The notes beneath the pieces were generated by a model. It saw nothing but the letters and a program-made list of their open reading frames with translations, ran no database searches and was not told where the DNA came from. The position numbers and the translations under genes were made by a program. A stretch of DNA of 58,526 nt from Actinomadura darangshiensis (GTDB lineage: Bacteria > Actinomycetota > Actinomycetes > Streptosporangiales > Streptosporangiaceae). This document shows, in pieces, positions 25,953-33,485 of this stretch. The stretch lies in the NCBI RefSeq assembly GCF_004349235.1, contig NZ_SMKY01000020.1, positions 1 to 58,526 on the forward strand, read 5' to 3'. Numbering within the stretch: position 1 is the stretch's first letter; every line of letters begins with the position of its first letter.

Positions 25953-25992
25953 TTGACTTGGGCAAAGGTACCTAGTACCAAAGGATCAACCA
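25953..25992 (+). promoter_or_regulatory. liv promoter -35 with GntR site
   Basis: TTGACT (25953-25958) is a likely -35; the -10 is unclear. AGGATcaACCA (25982-25992) is a GntR-type site, identical to that at 33236-33246. The remainder of 25642-26042 before the first transporter gene shows no gene. Confidence 0.5.
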
Positions 25993-26042
25993 AAGAACCT
26001 TCCTGTCACCAGGGCGATCGTCCGAACGGAGGTGGCCATGCC

Positions 26043-26807
26043 ATGGGCGGGCTGCTGGAGCTCACCGATATCACCGTCCGCTACGGCGCCGACATCCATC
26101 CGGTCCGCGACCTGACGATGAGCGTCCAGGAGGGCGGCACGGTGGCGCTCGTCGGGAGCAACGGCGCGGGCAAGACGACGCTGCTGCGCGCGCTGTCGGG
26201 CACCCTGCGGTTCCATCGCGGCACCGTCAGCGCGGGCGGCGTCACCCTGGCCGGCGACCGGATCGACCGGCTCGATCCCGCCGAGATCGTGCGGCGCGGC
26301 ATCGCACATGTGCCCGAGGGGCGGCGGATCTTCAAGGAGATGACCGTCGAGGAGAACCTGCTGGTCGGCTCGCTCGCCCTGGGCGCCCGCAAGGACAGGC
26401 GCACGCTGCTGGACGAGATGCTCGACCTGTTCCCCGTCCTGCGCAAGAAGCGGCGGACGGGGGCGGCGCTGCTGTCCGGCGGCGAGCAGCAGATGCTCGC
26501 CATCGGCCGGTCGCTGATGTCGCGGCCGAGGCTGCTCATGCTGGACGAGCCGTCCCTCGGTCTGGCCCCGACGGCGATCTCGATGGTCGGCGACGTGATC
26601 GCCCGGATCGCGGAGCGCGGCACGACCGTCCTGCTGGCGGAGCAGAACATCGCGCTCGCGCGGCGCCTCGCGACCCAGGTCCTGGTGCTGCGGCTCGGCC
26701 GGGTGGAGTGGCGTGGCGCCCCCGGGGAGATGGACGACAGCGGTGTCGTCCGCGACCTGTACCTGGGCGGCACGGGACGGGAGAGAGAAGCGGAGGCCGG
26801 ATCATGA
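26043..26807 (+). CDS. Branched-chain amino acid type ABC transporter ATPase (LivF-like)
   Basis: A 254-residue ATPase from ATG 26043, placed by GGAGGTGG (26029-26036). Walker A is GSNGAGKTT, the Q-loop region IAHVPEGRRIFKEMTVEENL is the LivF hallmark, the signature is LSGGEQQMLAIGRSLM, and Walker B is LLMLDEPSLGLAP. It powers, with LivG, the two permeases downstream. The order F-G-H-M-K and the catabolic surroundings imply import of an aromatic or organic acid rather than of an amino acid. Two GntR-type sites lie in its promoter region. It overlaps the next gene by four bases. Confidence 0.93.
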   Translation: MGGLLELTDITVRYGADIHPVRDLTMSVQEGGTVALVGSNGAGKTTLLRALSGTLRFHRGTVSAGGVTLAGDRIDRLDPAEIVRRGIAHVPEGRRIFKEMTVEENLLVGSLALGARKDRRTLLDEMLDLFPVLRKKRRTGAALLSGGEQQMLAIGRSLMSRPRLLMLDEPSLGLAPTAISMVGDVIARIAERGTTVLLAEQNIALARRLATQVLVLRLGRVEWRGAPGEMDDSGVVRDLYLGGTGREREAEAGS

Positions 26808-27625
26808 GCGCCGGGGCGGCACTGGCGGTCGAGGCGGTGAGCGTCCACTTCTCCGGCGTGCGGGCGCTGAACGAGGTGAGCCTCGACGTCGCGCCGGGGT
26901 CGGTGTCGGCGGTCATCGGGCCGAACGGCGCGGGCAAGTCGACGCTGTTCAACGTGATCACCGGGTTCTACCGGCCGAGCGCGGGACGGGTCCGGCTGGG
27001 CGAGGCGGAGCTGACCCGCATGCGGCCGCACCGCATCGCCAGGCTCGGCGTCAGCCGCACGTTCCAGAACCTGGAGCTGTCCGACGGCGAGACCGTGCTG
27101 GAGAACATCATGCTGGGCTGCTACCTGCAAGGACGCAGCGGCGTGCTGCGCGCGGGGCTGCGGCTGCCCGGCGCGCGGGCGGAGGAGCGCGCGGCCCGAG
27201 AGCGGTGCGCGGAGATGGCCGAGCTGGTCGGACTGGGGCCGCTGCTGCACCGTCCGTGCGGGCCGCTGCCGTACGGCACCCGCAAGCGCGTCGAGATCGC
27301 GCGGGCGCTCGCGGGCGAGGCCCGGCTGCTGCTCCTGGACGAGCCGGTGGCCGGCATGACGGCCGGTGAGATCGACGCCATGGCGGAGCTGATCCGGACC
27401 GTCCACGGGTCGCTGGGCCTGACGATCCTGCTGATCGAGCACGACGTGCGCTTCGTGCTCGGCCTCGCCGGGTCGGTCACCGTCCTGGACTTCGGCGAGG
27501 TGATCGCGCGGGGCTCCCCGGACCAGATCCGCGCGGATCCCGCGGTCATCGCCGCCTACCTCGGCGAGGATCCGCCGGCCGGCGCCGCGGCGGCCCCGGG
27601 CACCCCGTCCACCGAGACCGCCTGA
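26804..27625 (+). CDS. Branched-chain amino acid type ABC transporter ATPase (LivG-like)
   Basis: A 273-residue ATPase from ATG 26804 in an ATGA overlap. Walker A is GPNGAGKST, FQNLELSDGETVLENIMLG is the LivG Q-loop region, and LPYGTRKRVEIARAL is the variant signature of LivG. Walker B is LLLLDEPVAGMT, and the switch His sits in LLIEHDVRFVLGL. The C-terminal GSPDQIRADPAVIAAYLGE is the usual LivG ending. It forms the ATPase pair with the preceding protein. Confidence 0.94.
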   Translation: MSAGAALAVEAVSVHFSGVRALNEVSLDVAPGSVSAVIGPNGAGKSTLFNVITGFYRPSAGRVRLGEAELTRMRPHRIARLGVSRTFQNLELSDGETVLENIMLGCYLQGRSGVLRAGLRLPGARAEERAARERCAEMAELVGLGPLLHRPCGPLPYGTRKRVEIARALAGEARLLLLDEPVAGMTAGEIDAMAELIRTVHGSLGLTILLIEHDVRFVLGLAGSVTVLDFGEVIARGSPDQIRADPAVIAAYLGEDPPAGAAAAPGTPSTETA

Positions 27626-27642
27626 GGCGGAAGGACAGAGCC

Positions 27643-28530
27643 ATGCGTCTTGCGAACCTCCTGGTCGACGGGCTGTCACTGGGACTGATCTACGCGCTGA
27701 TCTCGATCGGCTTCGTCGTCATCTTCCGGGGCACGAAGACCCCGAACTTCGCGCACGGGTCGATGCTCGTGCTCGGCACGTTCGTCGTGGCGAGCCTGCA
27801 CTCCCGGCTCGGCTTCGGCGGCGCCCTCGCCGCCGGGATCCTCGTGTCGGCGGTGTCCGGCCTGCTGGTCAACCGGATCGCGATGCTGCCGACGCGGGAC
27901 GCGGGCACCGACGTGCGCGGGATCATCACCATCGGCCTCAACGTCATCCTCACCGCCGAGCTGACCCGCCGGCTCGGCGCCAACATCATGTCGACCGGCG
28001 CGCCGTGGGGGGACGCGACGCTCAGCGCCGGCGGGCTGCGGCTGCCGGTGTCGCGGCTGTGCGCGCTGCTCGTCTCGGTGCTGATCATCGGCGGCTTCAT
28101 GCTGGTCAACCGGTACACGATGATGGGCCTGTCGGCGCGGGCGACCGCGGAGGACCCGGAGATCGCGAGCATGGTCGGGGCCCGGCTGCGGCGTGTGTCG
28201 GACTCGGCGTGGATCCTCGGCGGCGTGTTCGCGGCGGTCGCCGGGGTGTTCCTCACCACCTATCCGAGCGCGGGCCTGGTCGTCGGCACGAGCGAGATCG
28301 CGATCCTGGCCTTCCCCGCCGCGGTCATCGGCGGGCTGGACTCCGTCGGCGGCGCGGTGGCGGGCGGGCTGCTCGTCGGGCTGTCGCAGTCGCTGGTGTC
28401 CGGCTACCACGACCGGCTCGACTTCCTCGGGCACGGCTTCGACACGGTGGCCCCCTGGATCCTGATGGTCGCGGTCCTGCTGTGGCGGCCGCACGGACTG
28501 TTCGGCAAGCGCCCCCTGTACCGCATCTGA
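27643..28530 (+). CDS. Branched-chain amino acid type permease (LivH-like)
   Basis: A 295-residue membrane protein with about eight helices. The opening LLVDGLSLGLIYALISIGFVVIFRGTKTPNFAHG and the ATAEDPEIASMVGARLRRV cytoplasmic loop that couples to the ATPases are typical LivH features, as is the late AAVIGGLDSVGGAVAGGLLVGL. GGAAGGA lies in front of the ATG. It is one half of the transmembrane channel, with LivM as the other. Confidence 0.94.
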   Translation: MRLANLLVDGLSLGLIYALISIGFVVIFRGTKTPNFAHGSMLVLGTFVVASLHSRLGFGGALAAGILVSAVSGLLVNRIAMLPTRDAGTDVRGIITIGLNVILTAELTRRLGANIMSTGAPWGDATLSAGGLRLPVSRLCALLVSVLIIGGFMLVNRYTMMGLSARATAEDPEIASMVGARLRRVSDSAWILGGVFAAVAGVFLTTYPSAGLVVGTSEIAILAFPAAVIGGLDSVGGAVAGGLLVGLSQSLVSGYHDRLDFLGHGFDTVAPWILMVAVLLWRPHGLFGKRPLYRI

Positions 28531-28612
28531 GCCGTCCCGGCTCAGCTCCGGCGCCGGCCCCTCGCGCCGTCCCGCCGCCTTCCCCTGCCTCAATCCAACG
28601 GAGGAGGACTCC

Positions 28613-29752
28613 GTGCACACCAGTCCGTGGACCCGGCTCTCCCGCCATCGCGCCGCCGGCGCGGCGGCCCTCGCCGTCCTGGCCCTTGTCCTGCTGGCCG
28701 CGCCACTCGCGCTCCCGGACTTCTGGCAGCAGCTCATCCTGTTCTCCGGTGCCGCCGCGGTCGGCGCGATCGGCCTGAACCTGCTGGTCGGCGTCAACGG
28801 CCAGCTGTCCCTGGCGCACGGCTTCTTCCTGGCCATCGGCGCCTACGGGTACGCCTACCTCGGTCCGGGCAGCGGCGACGCCGGGACGAGCAGCGCGGGC
28901 CTGCCCACCCCGGTCGCCGCCGTCCTCGCGGTCGCCGCGGCGGGCGTCGCCGGCCTGCTGTTCAGTCCGGTCGCCGCGCGGGTCCGCGGCATCTACCTGG
29001 GCCTCGCCTCGCTGGCGCTGATCATGGTCTGCAAGCAGGTGCTCGCGGACGCGCGCCCGCTCACGGGCGGGGCCTACGGGCGGGACATCCCCGAGTTCGA
29101 CCTCTTCGGCTTCCACTTCGGCGACCAGAGCCCCTACCTCTACGTCCTCGGGCAGCCGTTCGGCGCGTTCGACCGGCTCTGGTACCTCGTCCTGGCGGTG
29201 CTGGTGCTGGCCTGCCTGTTCATGCGGAACGTGCTGCACAGCCGGGTGGGCCGCGGGCTGCGGACGATCCGGGACAGCGAGCCCGCCGCCGCGGCCGCGG
29301 GGATCCACGTCCAGCGGTACAAGTCGCTCGCGTTCACGCTGTCGTCGGTCTACGCCGGGATCGCGGGGGTCCTGCTCGGGCTGCTCTTCCAGCACGTCGT
29401 GCCCGAGTACTTCAGCCTCACGCTGTCGGTGCAGTACCTCGCGATGATCGTCATCGGCGGGATGGGCTCCACCCGCGGCGCGGTGGCCGGCGCGTTCGTC
29501 GTCACCGGGATCCCGCTGCTGCTCGCCGAGTACTCCGAGCACATCCCGTTCACCTCGACGGCGGGCGGCGGCGGCCTCGACACCGGGGTGCTGTCCCAGT
29601 TCGTGTTCGGCGCCCTGATCATCGTCATCCTCGTCGCCGGGGCGCGCCGCCCCGGCCCGCTCCTGCGGCTCCGCCGCGCACCGAGCGGCGACCCGGCCGC
29701 CTCCGCGGCCCCCACCCCGGCCTCCGGGCCCACCGAAAGGATCCGAGCTTGA
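28613..29752 (+). CDS. Branched-chain amino acid type permease (LivM-like)
   Basis: A 379-residue membrane protein from GTG 28613 behind GGAGGAGG. It has about ten helices, the LSLAHGFFLAIGAYGYAYL entry segment and the coupling loop RTIRDSEPAAAAAGIHVQRYKSLAF, as in LivM. The last 40 residues are a disordered, Ala/Pro-rich tail. Its stop codon TGA (29750-29752) lies at the junction with a TnpB element, and the sequence TTGACTTCCTCCCC there belongs to the element end, so the element may supply the present stop and the original C-terminus may have differed slightly. Confidence 0.92.
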   Translation: MHTSPWTRLSRHRAAGAAALAVLALVLLAAPLALPDFWQQLILFSGAAAVGAIGLNLLVGVNGQLSLAHGFFLAIGAYGYAYLGPGSGDAGTSSAGLPTPVAAVLAVAAAGVAGLLFSPVAARVRGIYLGLASLALIMVCKQVLADARPLTGGAYGRDIPEFDLFGFHFGDQSPYLYVLGQPFGAFDRLWYLVLAVLVLACLFMRNVLHSRVGRGLRTIRDSEPAAAAAGIHVQRYKSLAFTLSSVYAGIAGVLLGLLFQHVVPEYFSLTLSVQYLAMIVIGGMGSTRGAVAGAFVVTGIPLLLAEYSEHIPFTSTAGGGGLDTGVLSQFVFGALIIVILVAGARRPGPLLRLRRAPSGDPAASAAPTPASGPTERIRA

Positions 29753-29758
29753 CTTCCT

Positions 29759-29779
29759 CCCCACGCCTAAAGGCGGGGG
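29759..29779 (-). ncRNA. Right-end hairpin, likely 3' end of the guide (omega) RNA
   Basis: In IS605 elements the guide RNA covers the end of tnpB and the right end. Here the TnpB stop codon (29767-29769) lies within the hairpin arm and loop. The guide sequence would then be the flanking livM 3' end (below 29749). This is inferred from the family, with only the hairpin seen directly. Confidence 0.5.
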
Positions 29780-30951
29780 ATTCCAGCCGTCACCGGTTGG
29801 GGTTCCTGCTTCGTCGCTGTCTGCCCGCTCGGCTTGCGCCGTTTGGGTCTTACGTCAGCTCCACAGGCCGTCACCGCCAGCCCGGCGGCCACAATGTTGC
29901 GCGCGGCGTTGACGTCCCGGTCGTGGCGGGCGCCGCACCCGCACTCCCATTCCCTCACGTTGAGGGGCATCTTCTCGGCGACCGTCCCGCACTCCGAGCA
30001 CAGCTTGCTGGAGGGGAACCATCGGTCGATCACGACGAGTTCGCGGCCGTACCAGTCGGCCTTGTACTCCAGCATGGTCCGCAGTTCCCGCCAGCTCGCG
30101 TCCGAGATGGCGCGGGCGAGGGAGTGGTTGCGGACCATGCCTGCGACGTTCAGGTCCTCGATCACGACCACTTGGTTCTCGTGGACGAGCCGAGTCGGCA
30201 GCTTGTGCAGGAAGTCCCGGCGCCGGTCAGCGATCCGCGCCTTGGCCTTCTCCCCGTTCTTCGAGCCTTTGGCCTTGCGCGCCAGGTCCTTCTGAGCCTT
30301 GGCGAGGCGCCCGCTGTCGCGGCGCTCATGCCGGGGGTTGGCGACCTTCTCACCCGCCGACAGGGCGACCAGGGATGTGACCCCGGCGTCGACCCCCACA
30401 GCCGTCTCCACCGGGGTGAGGCGGGTGATGGTGTCCTCGCACAGCAGGGACACGAACCAGCGCCCCGCCGCGTCGCGGCTGACGGTGACCGTGGACGGTG
30501 CGGCGCTCTCGGGCAGCGGCCGGGACCACACGATCGCGAGCGGCTCGGGCATCTTCGCCAGCGTCAAGAGCCCGTCACGCCACGCAAACGCACTGCGGGT
30601 GTACTCCGCAGAGGCGCGGGACTTCTTTCGCGACTTGAAACGCGGGTAGGCAGCGCGTCTGGCGAAGAAGTTCGTGAACGCCGTCTGCAAGTGCCGCAAC
30701 GCCTGCTGCAAAGGCACACTCGACACCTCGCCCAGGAACGCCAGTTCCTCGGTGCGTTTCCAGGCGGTGAGCATCGCGGAGGTCTCCACGTAGGAGAGCC
30801 GGCGCTGCTCCGAATACCAGGCGCGGGTTCGTTCCTCCAACGCCCGGTTGTAGACCAGGCGCGCGCAGCCGAACGTGCGGGACAGCTCCGCCGCCTGCTC
30901 ATCCGTGGGATAGAAGCGGTACCGGAAAGCCCGCTTCACCTGCCGCGCCAT
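29767..30951 (-). CDS. tnpB: TnpB family RNA-guided endonuclease (IS605 OrfB)
   Basis: A 394-residue protein that looks intact. The N-terminal helix-turn-helix (AFRYRFYPTDEQAAELSRTF) is followed by the RuvC nuclease residues Asp188 (AVGVDAG), Glu265 (VVVIEDLN) and an Asp at 344 or 346 (ARHDRDVNAARN). Zinc ligands are Cys318, Cys321, Cys337 and Cys339 (LCSECG and ECGCG). TnpB cuts DNA at the excised donor site, guided by RNA from the element's right end, and so favours element retention. All motifs being present, it may still be active. The start at ATG 30951 is followed by the family's MARQVKRAFRYR opening. Confidence 0.93.
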   Translation of the reverse strand: MARQVKRAFRYRFYPTDEQAAELSRTFGCARLVYNRALEERTRAWYSEQRRLSYVETSAMLTAWKRTEELAFLGEVSSVPLQQALRHLQTAFTNFFARRAAYPRFKSRKKSRASAEYTRSAFAWRDGLLTLAKMPEPLAIVWSRPLPESAAPSTVTVSRDAAGRWFVSLLCEDTITRLTPVETAVGVDAGVTSLVALSAGEKVANPRHERRDSGRLAKAQKDLARKAKGSKNGEKAKARIADRRRDFLHKLPTRLVHENQVVVIEDLNVAGMVRNHSLARAISDASWRELRTMLEYKADWYGRELVVIDRWFPSSKLCSECGTVAEKMPLNVREWECGCGARHDRDVNAARNIVAAGLAVTACGADVRPKRRKPSGQTATKQEPQPVTAGIPRL

Positions 30952-31033
30952 GCCTCACATCCTATGCCGCCGCCGATAAGGTTCGCTCGCATGTTCGAGG
31001 AACGGCGCGACACCACGCGGGGGCGTGTTTCCT

Positions 31034-31054
31034 CCCCAGGGCTGAAGCCCGGGG
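31034..31054. repeat. Left-end hairpin of the TnpB element
   Basis: CCCC-A-GGGCT (31034-31043) pairs with AGCCC-GGGG (31046-31054) around a two-base GA loop. It marks the left end next to the binding-protein gene, whose ribosome binding site CAGGAG follows at 31065. Confidence 0.75.
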
Positions 31055-31076
31055 TCTCCACACTCAGGAGTTCTCG

Positions 31077-32351
31077 ATGAGACACCTTCGCGCGGGCGGA
31101 CCGGTGACCGCCGCCGCCCTCACCGCCCTCGCCCTGGCGGCGGCCGCCGCCTGCAGCACCAGTCCCCCGGGCGGAGAGGAGGGCGGGGCCGGGCCCGGCG
31201 TCACCGCCAAGACGATCAAGCTGGGGTACCTGACCGACCTGTCGGGCGCGATCTCCGGGCAGGGCCGGGTCGACCTGGCCGGGTCCCGGATGTACCTGGA
31301 CCGGCTGAACGCGGCCGGCGGGATCTGCGGCCGCAAGGTCGAGCTCGCCGTCGAGGACCACGGCTACGACGTCCAGAAGGCGATCAGCCTCTACCGCAAG
31401 ACGACCCCGGACGTGCTCGGCTACCTGTCCCTGCTGGGCTCGCCGCAGTTCGAGGCGCTGAAGAGCAAGATCCAGAACGATGACGTGGTGACGGGCATCC
31501 TCGGCTGGGACTCCAACTCCCTGACCTCGCCCGACGTGCTCGTCTACGGGACGCCCTACGACCTGGAGACGATCAGCGGGATCGGCTACCTGGTGGACCA
31601 GAAGATCCTGCGCAAGGGCGACTCCCTCGGCCACATCTACTGGCAGGGCAGCTACGGGGAGAACGCGTTGCGCGGGGCGAAGTTCGCGGCGCAGAAGTAC
31701 GGGCTGAAGCTCGTTCCGGTGCAGGTCGACCCGGCCGAGTCCGACCTCACCCGCCAGGTGCGCGGCCTGCAGTCGCAGAAGGTGAAGGCGATCATGCTGA
31801 GCACGCTGCCGACGCAGGCGGCCTCGGTCGCCTCGGTCACGTCGTCGAGCGGCTGGCGGGTGCCGATCCTCGGCAACAGCGCGACCTTCCTGCCGCAGCT
31901 GCTGAAGACGCCGTCGGCGGACGCCCTGCAGAAGCAGTTCTACCTGGTCAGCTCCCGGCTGCCGTTCGGCACGGACAACAAGGTCGCCAAGGACATCCAG
32001 CAGGAGTTCGAGAAGGCCGAGCCGCAGGGGATCAAGGGCGGCGAGGACGGCATCAACGTCGGCTGGGCGGCCGCGCAGGTCTACACCGAGGTCGTCAAGA
32101 AGGCGTGCGCGTCGGGCGGCCTGACGCGGGAGAGCATGGAGAAGGCGCTGCGGGCGTCCTCGGCGATCGACACCGGCGGGCTGCTGCCCACCCTCGACTA
32201 CTCGAAGGTCGGCCTGGCCCCGTCGAAGTCGGTGTACGTGTCGCGCCCGGACGCGAAGCAGCCCGGCGGGCTGAAGCTGCTCACCAAGGAGCTGTACACC
32301 GCGAAGGAGGCCGCCGCGTACCAGACCCCGGGCCAGTCCAACGGCGGCTGA
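31077..32351 (+). CDS. ABC transporter substrate-binding lipoprotein (LivK-like)
   Basis: A 424-residue protein. The signal peptide (RAGGPVTAAALTALALAAAAAC) ends in a lipobox with Cys about residue 26, so it is anchored outside the membrane. The mature part is a Leu/Ile/Val-type periplasmic-binding fold (TIKLGYLTDLSGAISGQG, then LDRLNAAGGICGRKVELAVE). It should deliver the solute to the LivFGHM complex. The TnpB element separates it from livM, so its transcription may now depend on readthrough or a promoter in the element. Its ribosome binding site AGGAG is intact. Confidence 0.92.
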   Translation: MRHLRAGGPVTAAALTALALAAAAACSTSPPGGEEGGAGPGVTAKTIKLGYLTDLSGAISGQGRVDLAGSRMYLDRLNAAGGICGRKVELAVEDHGYDVQKAISLYRKTTPDVLGYLSLLGSPQFEALKSKIQNDDVVTGILGWDSNSLTSPDVLVYGTPYDLETISGIGYLVDQKILRKGDSLGHIYWQGSYGENALRGAKFAAQKYGLKLVPVQVDPAESDLTRQVRGLQSQKVKAIMLSTLPTQAASVASVTSSSGWRVPILGNSATFLPQLLKTPSADALQKQFYLVSSRLPFGTDNKVAKDIQQEFEKAEPQGIKGGEDGINVGWAAAQVYTEVVKKACASGGLTRESMEKALRASSAIDTGGLLPTLDYSKVGLAPSKSVYVSRPDAKQPGGLKLLTKELYTAKEAAAYQTPGQSNGG

Positions 32352-32355
32352 CCGG

Positions 32356-32418
32356 CGTTGACTTGCGGCGTGTTGCCCTTATCCGGCTCTCATAAGGGCA
32401 ACACGCCGCAAGTCAACG
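32356..32418. terminator. Perfect 27-base hairpin, bidirectional terminator
   Basis: Positions 32356-32382 (CGTTGACTTGCGGCG, then TGTTGCCCTTAT) are exactly complementary to 32392-32418, with the nine-base loop CCGGCTCTC. It begins five bases after the binding-protein stop and includes the stop codon (32413-32415) of the opposing enoyl-CoA hydratase gene. It is a strong two-way terminator by position, and one arm is the consensus of the dispersed repeats at 14563 and 16434. Confidence 0.9.
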
Positions 32419-33192
32419 GGGTGGGTGGTCCGTCCAGCGGGGGTGGGTCTTGTGGACGAATGCCTCTGCGCCGGCGCGGAAGTCGGTGCTGCCGTAGACG
32501 CGGGCGACGATGTCGGTGCCGTCCGGGACGTTCTGGCGGCGCAGCCTCCGCTGCGTCTCCTTGGCGGCCCACATCGTCAGGGGGGCATGGGTTCGGAGGC
32601 CGTCCAGGAGCCGGTCCACCTCCGTCTCCAGCTCGTCCTCGCCGGCCAGGCGCTGCACGAAACCGATGGCCTCGGCCTCCTCGCCGGTGAACAGGCGGGC
32701 GTTCAGCAGCATGTCCAGGCAGCGGGCGGGGCCGAAGTGGTGCAGGAGCAGCGCGTGCGTGCTCGGCGAGAGGCAGTTGCCGAGCGTGCGGGCGATCGGC
32801 ACCCCGAAACGCGCCGAAGGGGTGGCCGCCCGCAGGTCGCAGGCGGCGGCGAGAGCCAGGCCGCCGCCCAGGCAGTGGCCTCGGACCACGGCGAGCGTCG
32901 GCACCTGGACATCCTCCAGCCGGTGCAGGACGCGTGTCACGGCGGCCTCGTAGGCGACGCCGTCGTCCGCGCCCGTGAAGCCGGTGAACCAGCGGATGTC
33001 GGTCCCGCTGACGAAGGCGTCCGTCCCCGCGCCCCGGAGCACCAGGACCCGGACCGCCGCGTCGCCGTCGGCGCGCTCGCAGGCATCGTGGACGGCCTCG
33101 TACATCGCCGGAGTCATCGCGTTGCGGCTGGACGGCCGGTCGAACGTCAGCGTCAGTACACCGGCGTCGAACCGGGTCAGCGTCTCTGGCAT
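32413..33192 (-). CDS. Enoyl-CoA hydratase/isomerase family protein
   Basis: A 259-residue crotonase-fold enzyme. LTLTFDRPSSRNAMTPAMYEAV is the opening signature, GTDIRWFTG carries the first oxyanion-hole loop, and VVRGHCLGGGLALAAACDLRAA the second. The position of the usual catalytic Glu in LGNCLSPSTHALLLHHFG is not conserved in the standard way, so the reaction (hydration, isomerisation or C-C cleavage) is uncertain. The C-terminal AGAEAFVHKTHPRWT is typical. It diverges from the AtzG/amidase pair across a shared promoter region with a GntR-type site. Confidence 0.88.
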   Translation of the reverse strand: MPETLTRFDAGVLTLTFDRPSSRNAMTPAMYEAVHDACERADGDAAVRVLVLRGAGTDAFVSGTDIRWFTGFTGADDGVAYEAAVTRVLHRLEDVQVPTLAVVRGHCLGGGLALAAACDLRAATPSARFGVPIARTLGNCLSPSTHALLLHHFGPARCLDMLLNARLFTGEEAEAIGFVQRLAGEDELETEVDRLLDGLRTHAPLTMWAAKETQRRLRRQNVPDGTDIVARVYGSTDFRAGAEAFVHKTHPRWTDHPPR

Positions 33193-33205
33193 GGGGCGGC
33201 CTCTC

Positions 33206-33246
33206 TTGACGGGTTCTCGCTTCCGTGTATATCAAAGGATCAACCA
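33206..33246 (+). promoter_or_regulatory. Promoter with GntR site before the amidase operon
   Basis: TTGACG (33206-33211), 16 bases, then TATATC (33228-33233) forms a promoter. AGGATcaACCA (33236-33246) follows at once, where a bound repressor would block transcription start. The site is the same as at 25982. Confidence 0.6.
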
Positions 33247-33262
33247 ATGATTAGGTGGCATC

Positions 33263-33481
33263 ATGGCCCAGCGCTCCGAAGACGACCGGGCGGCCGCCGC
33301 GCCCCCGTCCGCCGACGACCTCGCCGTCCTGCTCCGCGCGGCGGGCATCACACACCTCCCCGGCGGACTGGAGCGGACGGCCGAGGCGCACGCCATGTTC
33401 CGCGGCTTCGGCGAGCGACTGGCGGCGCTCGATCTCGGCGACACCCCGCCCGCCACGGTCTTCGACCCGGAGTGGCGGTGA
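33263..33481 (+). CDS. AtzG-like small amidase partner (DUF4089-type)
   Basis: A 72-residue helical protein. The ending RLAALDLGDTPPATVFDPEW resembles the P-A-x-V-F-x-P tail of DUF4089/AtzG proteins, which wrap around and stabilise amidases of the AtzE type. It ends four bases before the amidase gene, the same order as atzG-atzE. Its likely role is as a structural subunit of that amidase. Confidence is moderate because the protein is short. Confidence 0.65.
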   Translation: MAQRSEDDRAAAAPPSADDLAVLLRAAGITHLPGGLERTAEAHAMFRGFGERLAALDLGDTPPATVFDPEWR

Positions 33482-33485
33482 CGCG

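Larger units (their letters stand above)
29749..31060 (-). mobile_element. IS605-type TnpB-only element
   Basis: A single tnpB gene with a subterminal hairpin at each end: 29759-29779 (CCCC-A-CGCC, loop TAAA, GGCG-GGGG) at its 3' side, and 31034-31054 (CCCCAGGGCT, GA, AGCCCGGGG) at its 5' side. Both are preceded by a similar TTCCTCCCC stretch. No TnpA gene is present, so it would need a transposase in trans. It sits exactly between livM and the binding-protein gene. The outer limits are estimates to within about 15 bases. Confidence 0.85.

Noticed and set aside
26038..26040. ATG at 26038 as the LivF-like start
   Set aside because: Out of frame with the ATPase. ATG 26043 is in frame and well spaced from GGAGGTGG.
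32390..33247. A second minus-strand frame of 285 codons over the enoyl-CoA hydratase gene
   Set aside because: Arg/Gly-rich shadow; the crotonase motifs are in the other frame.
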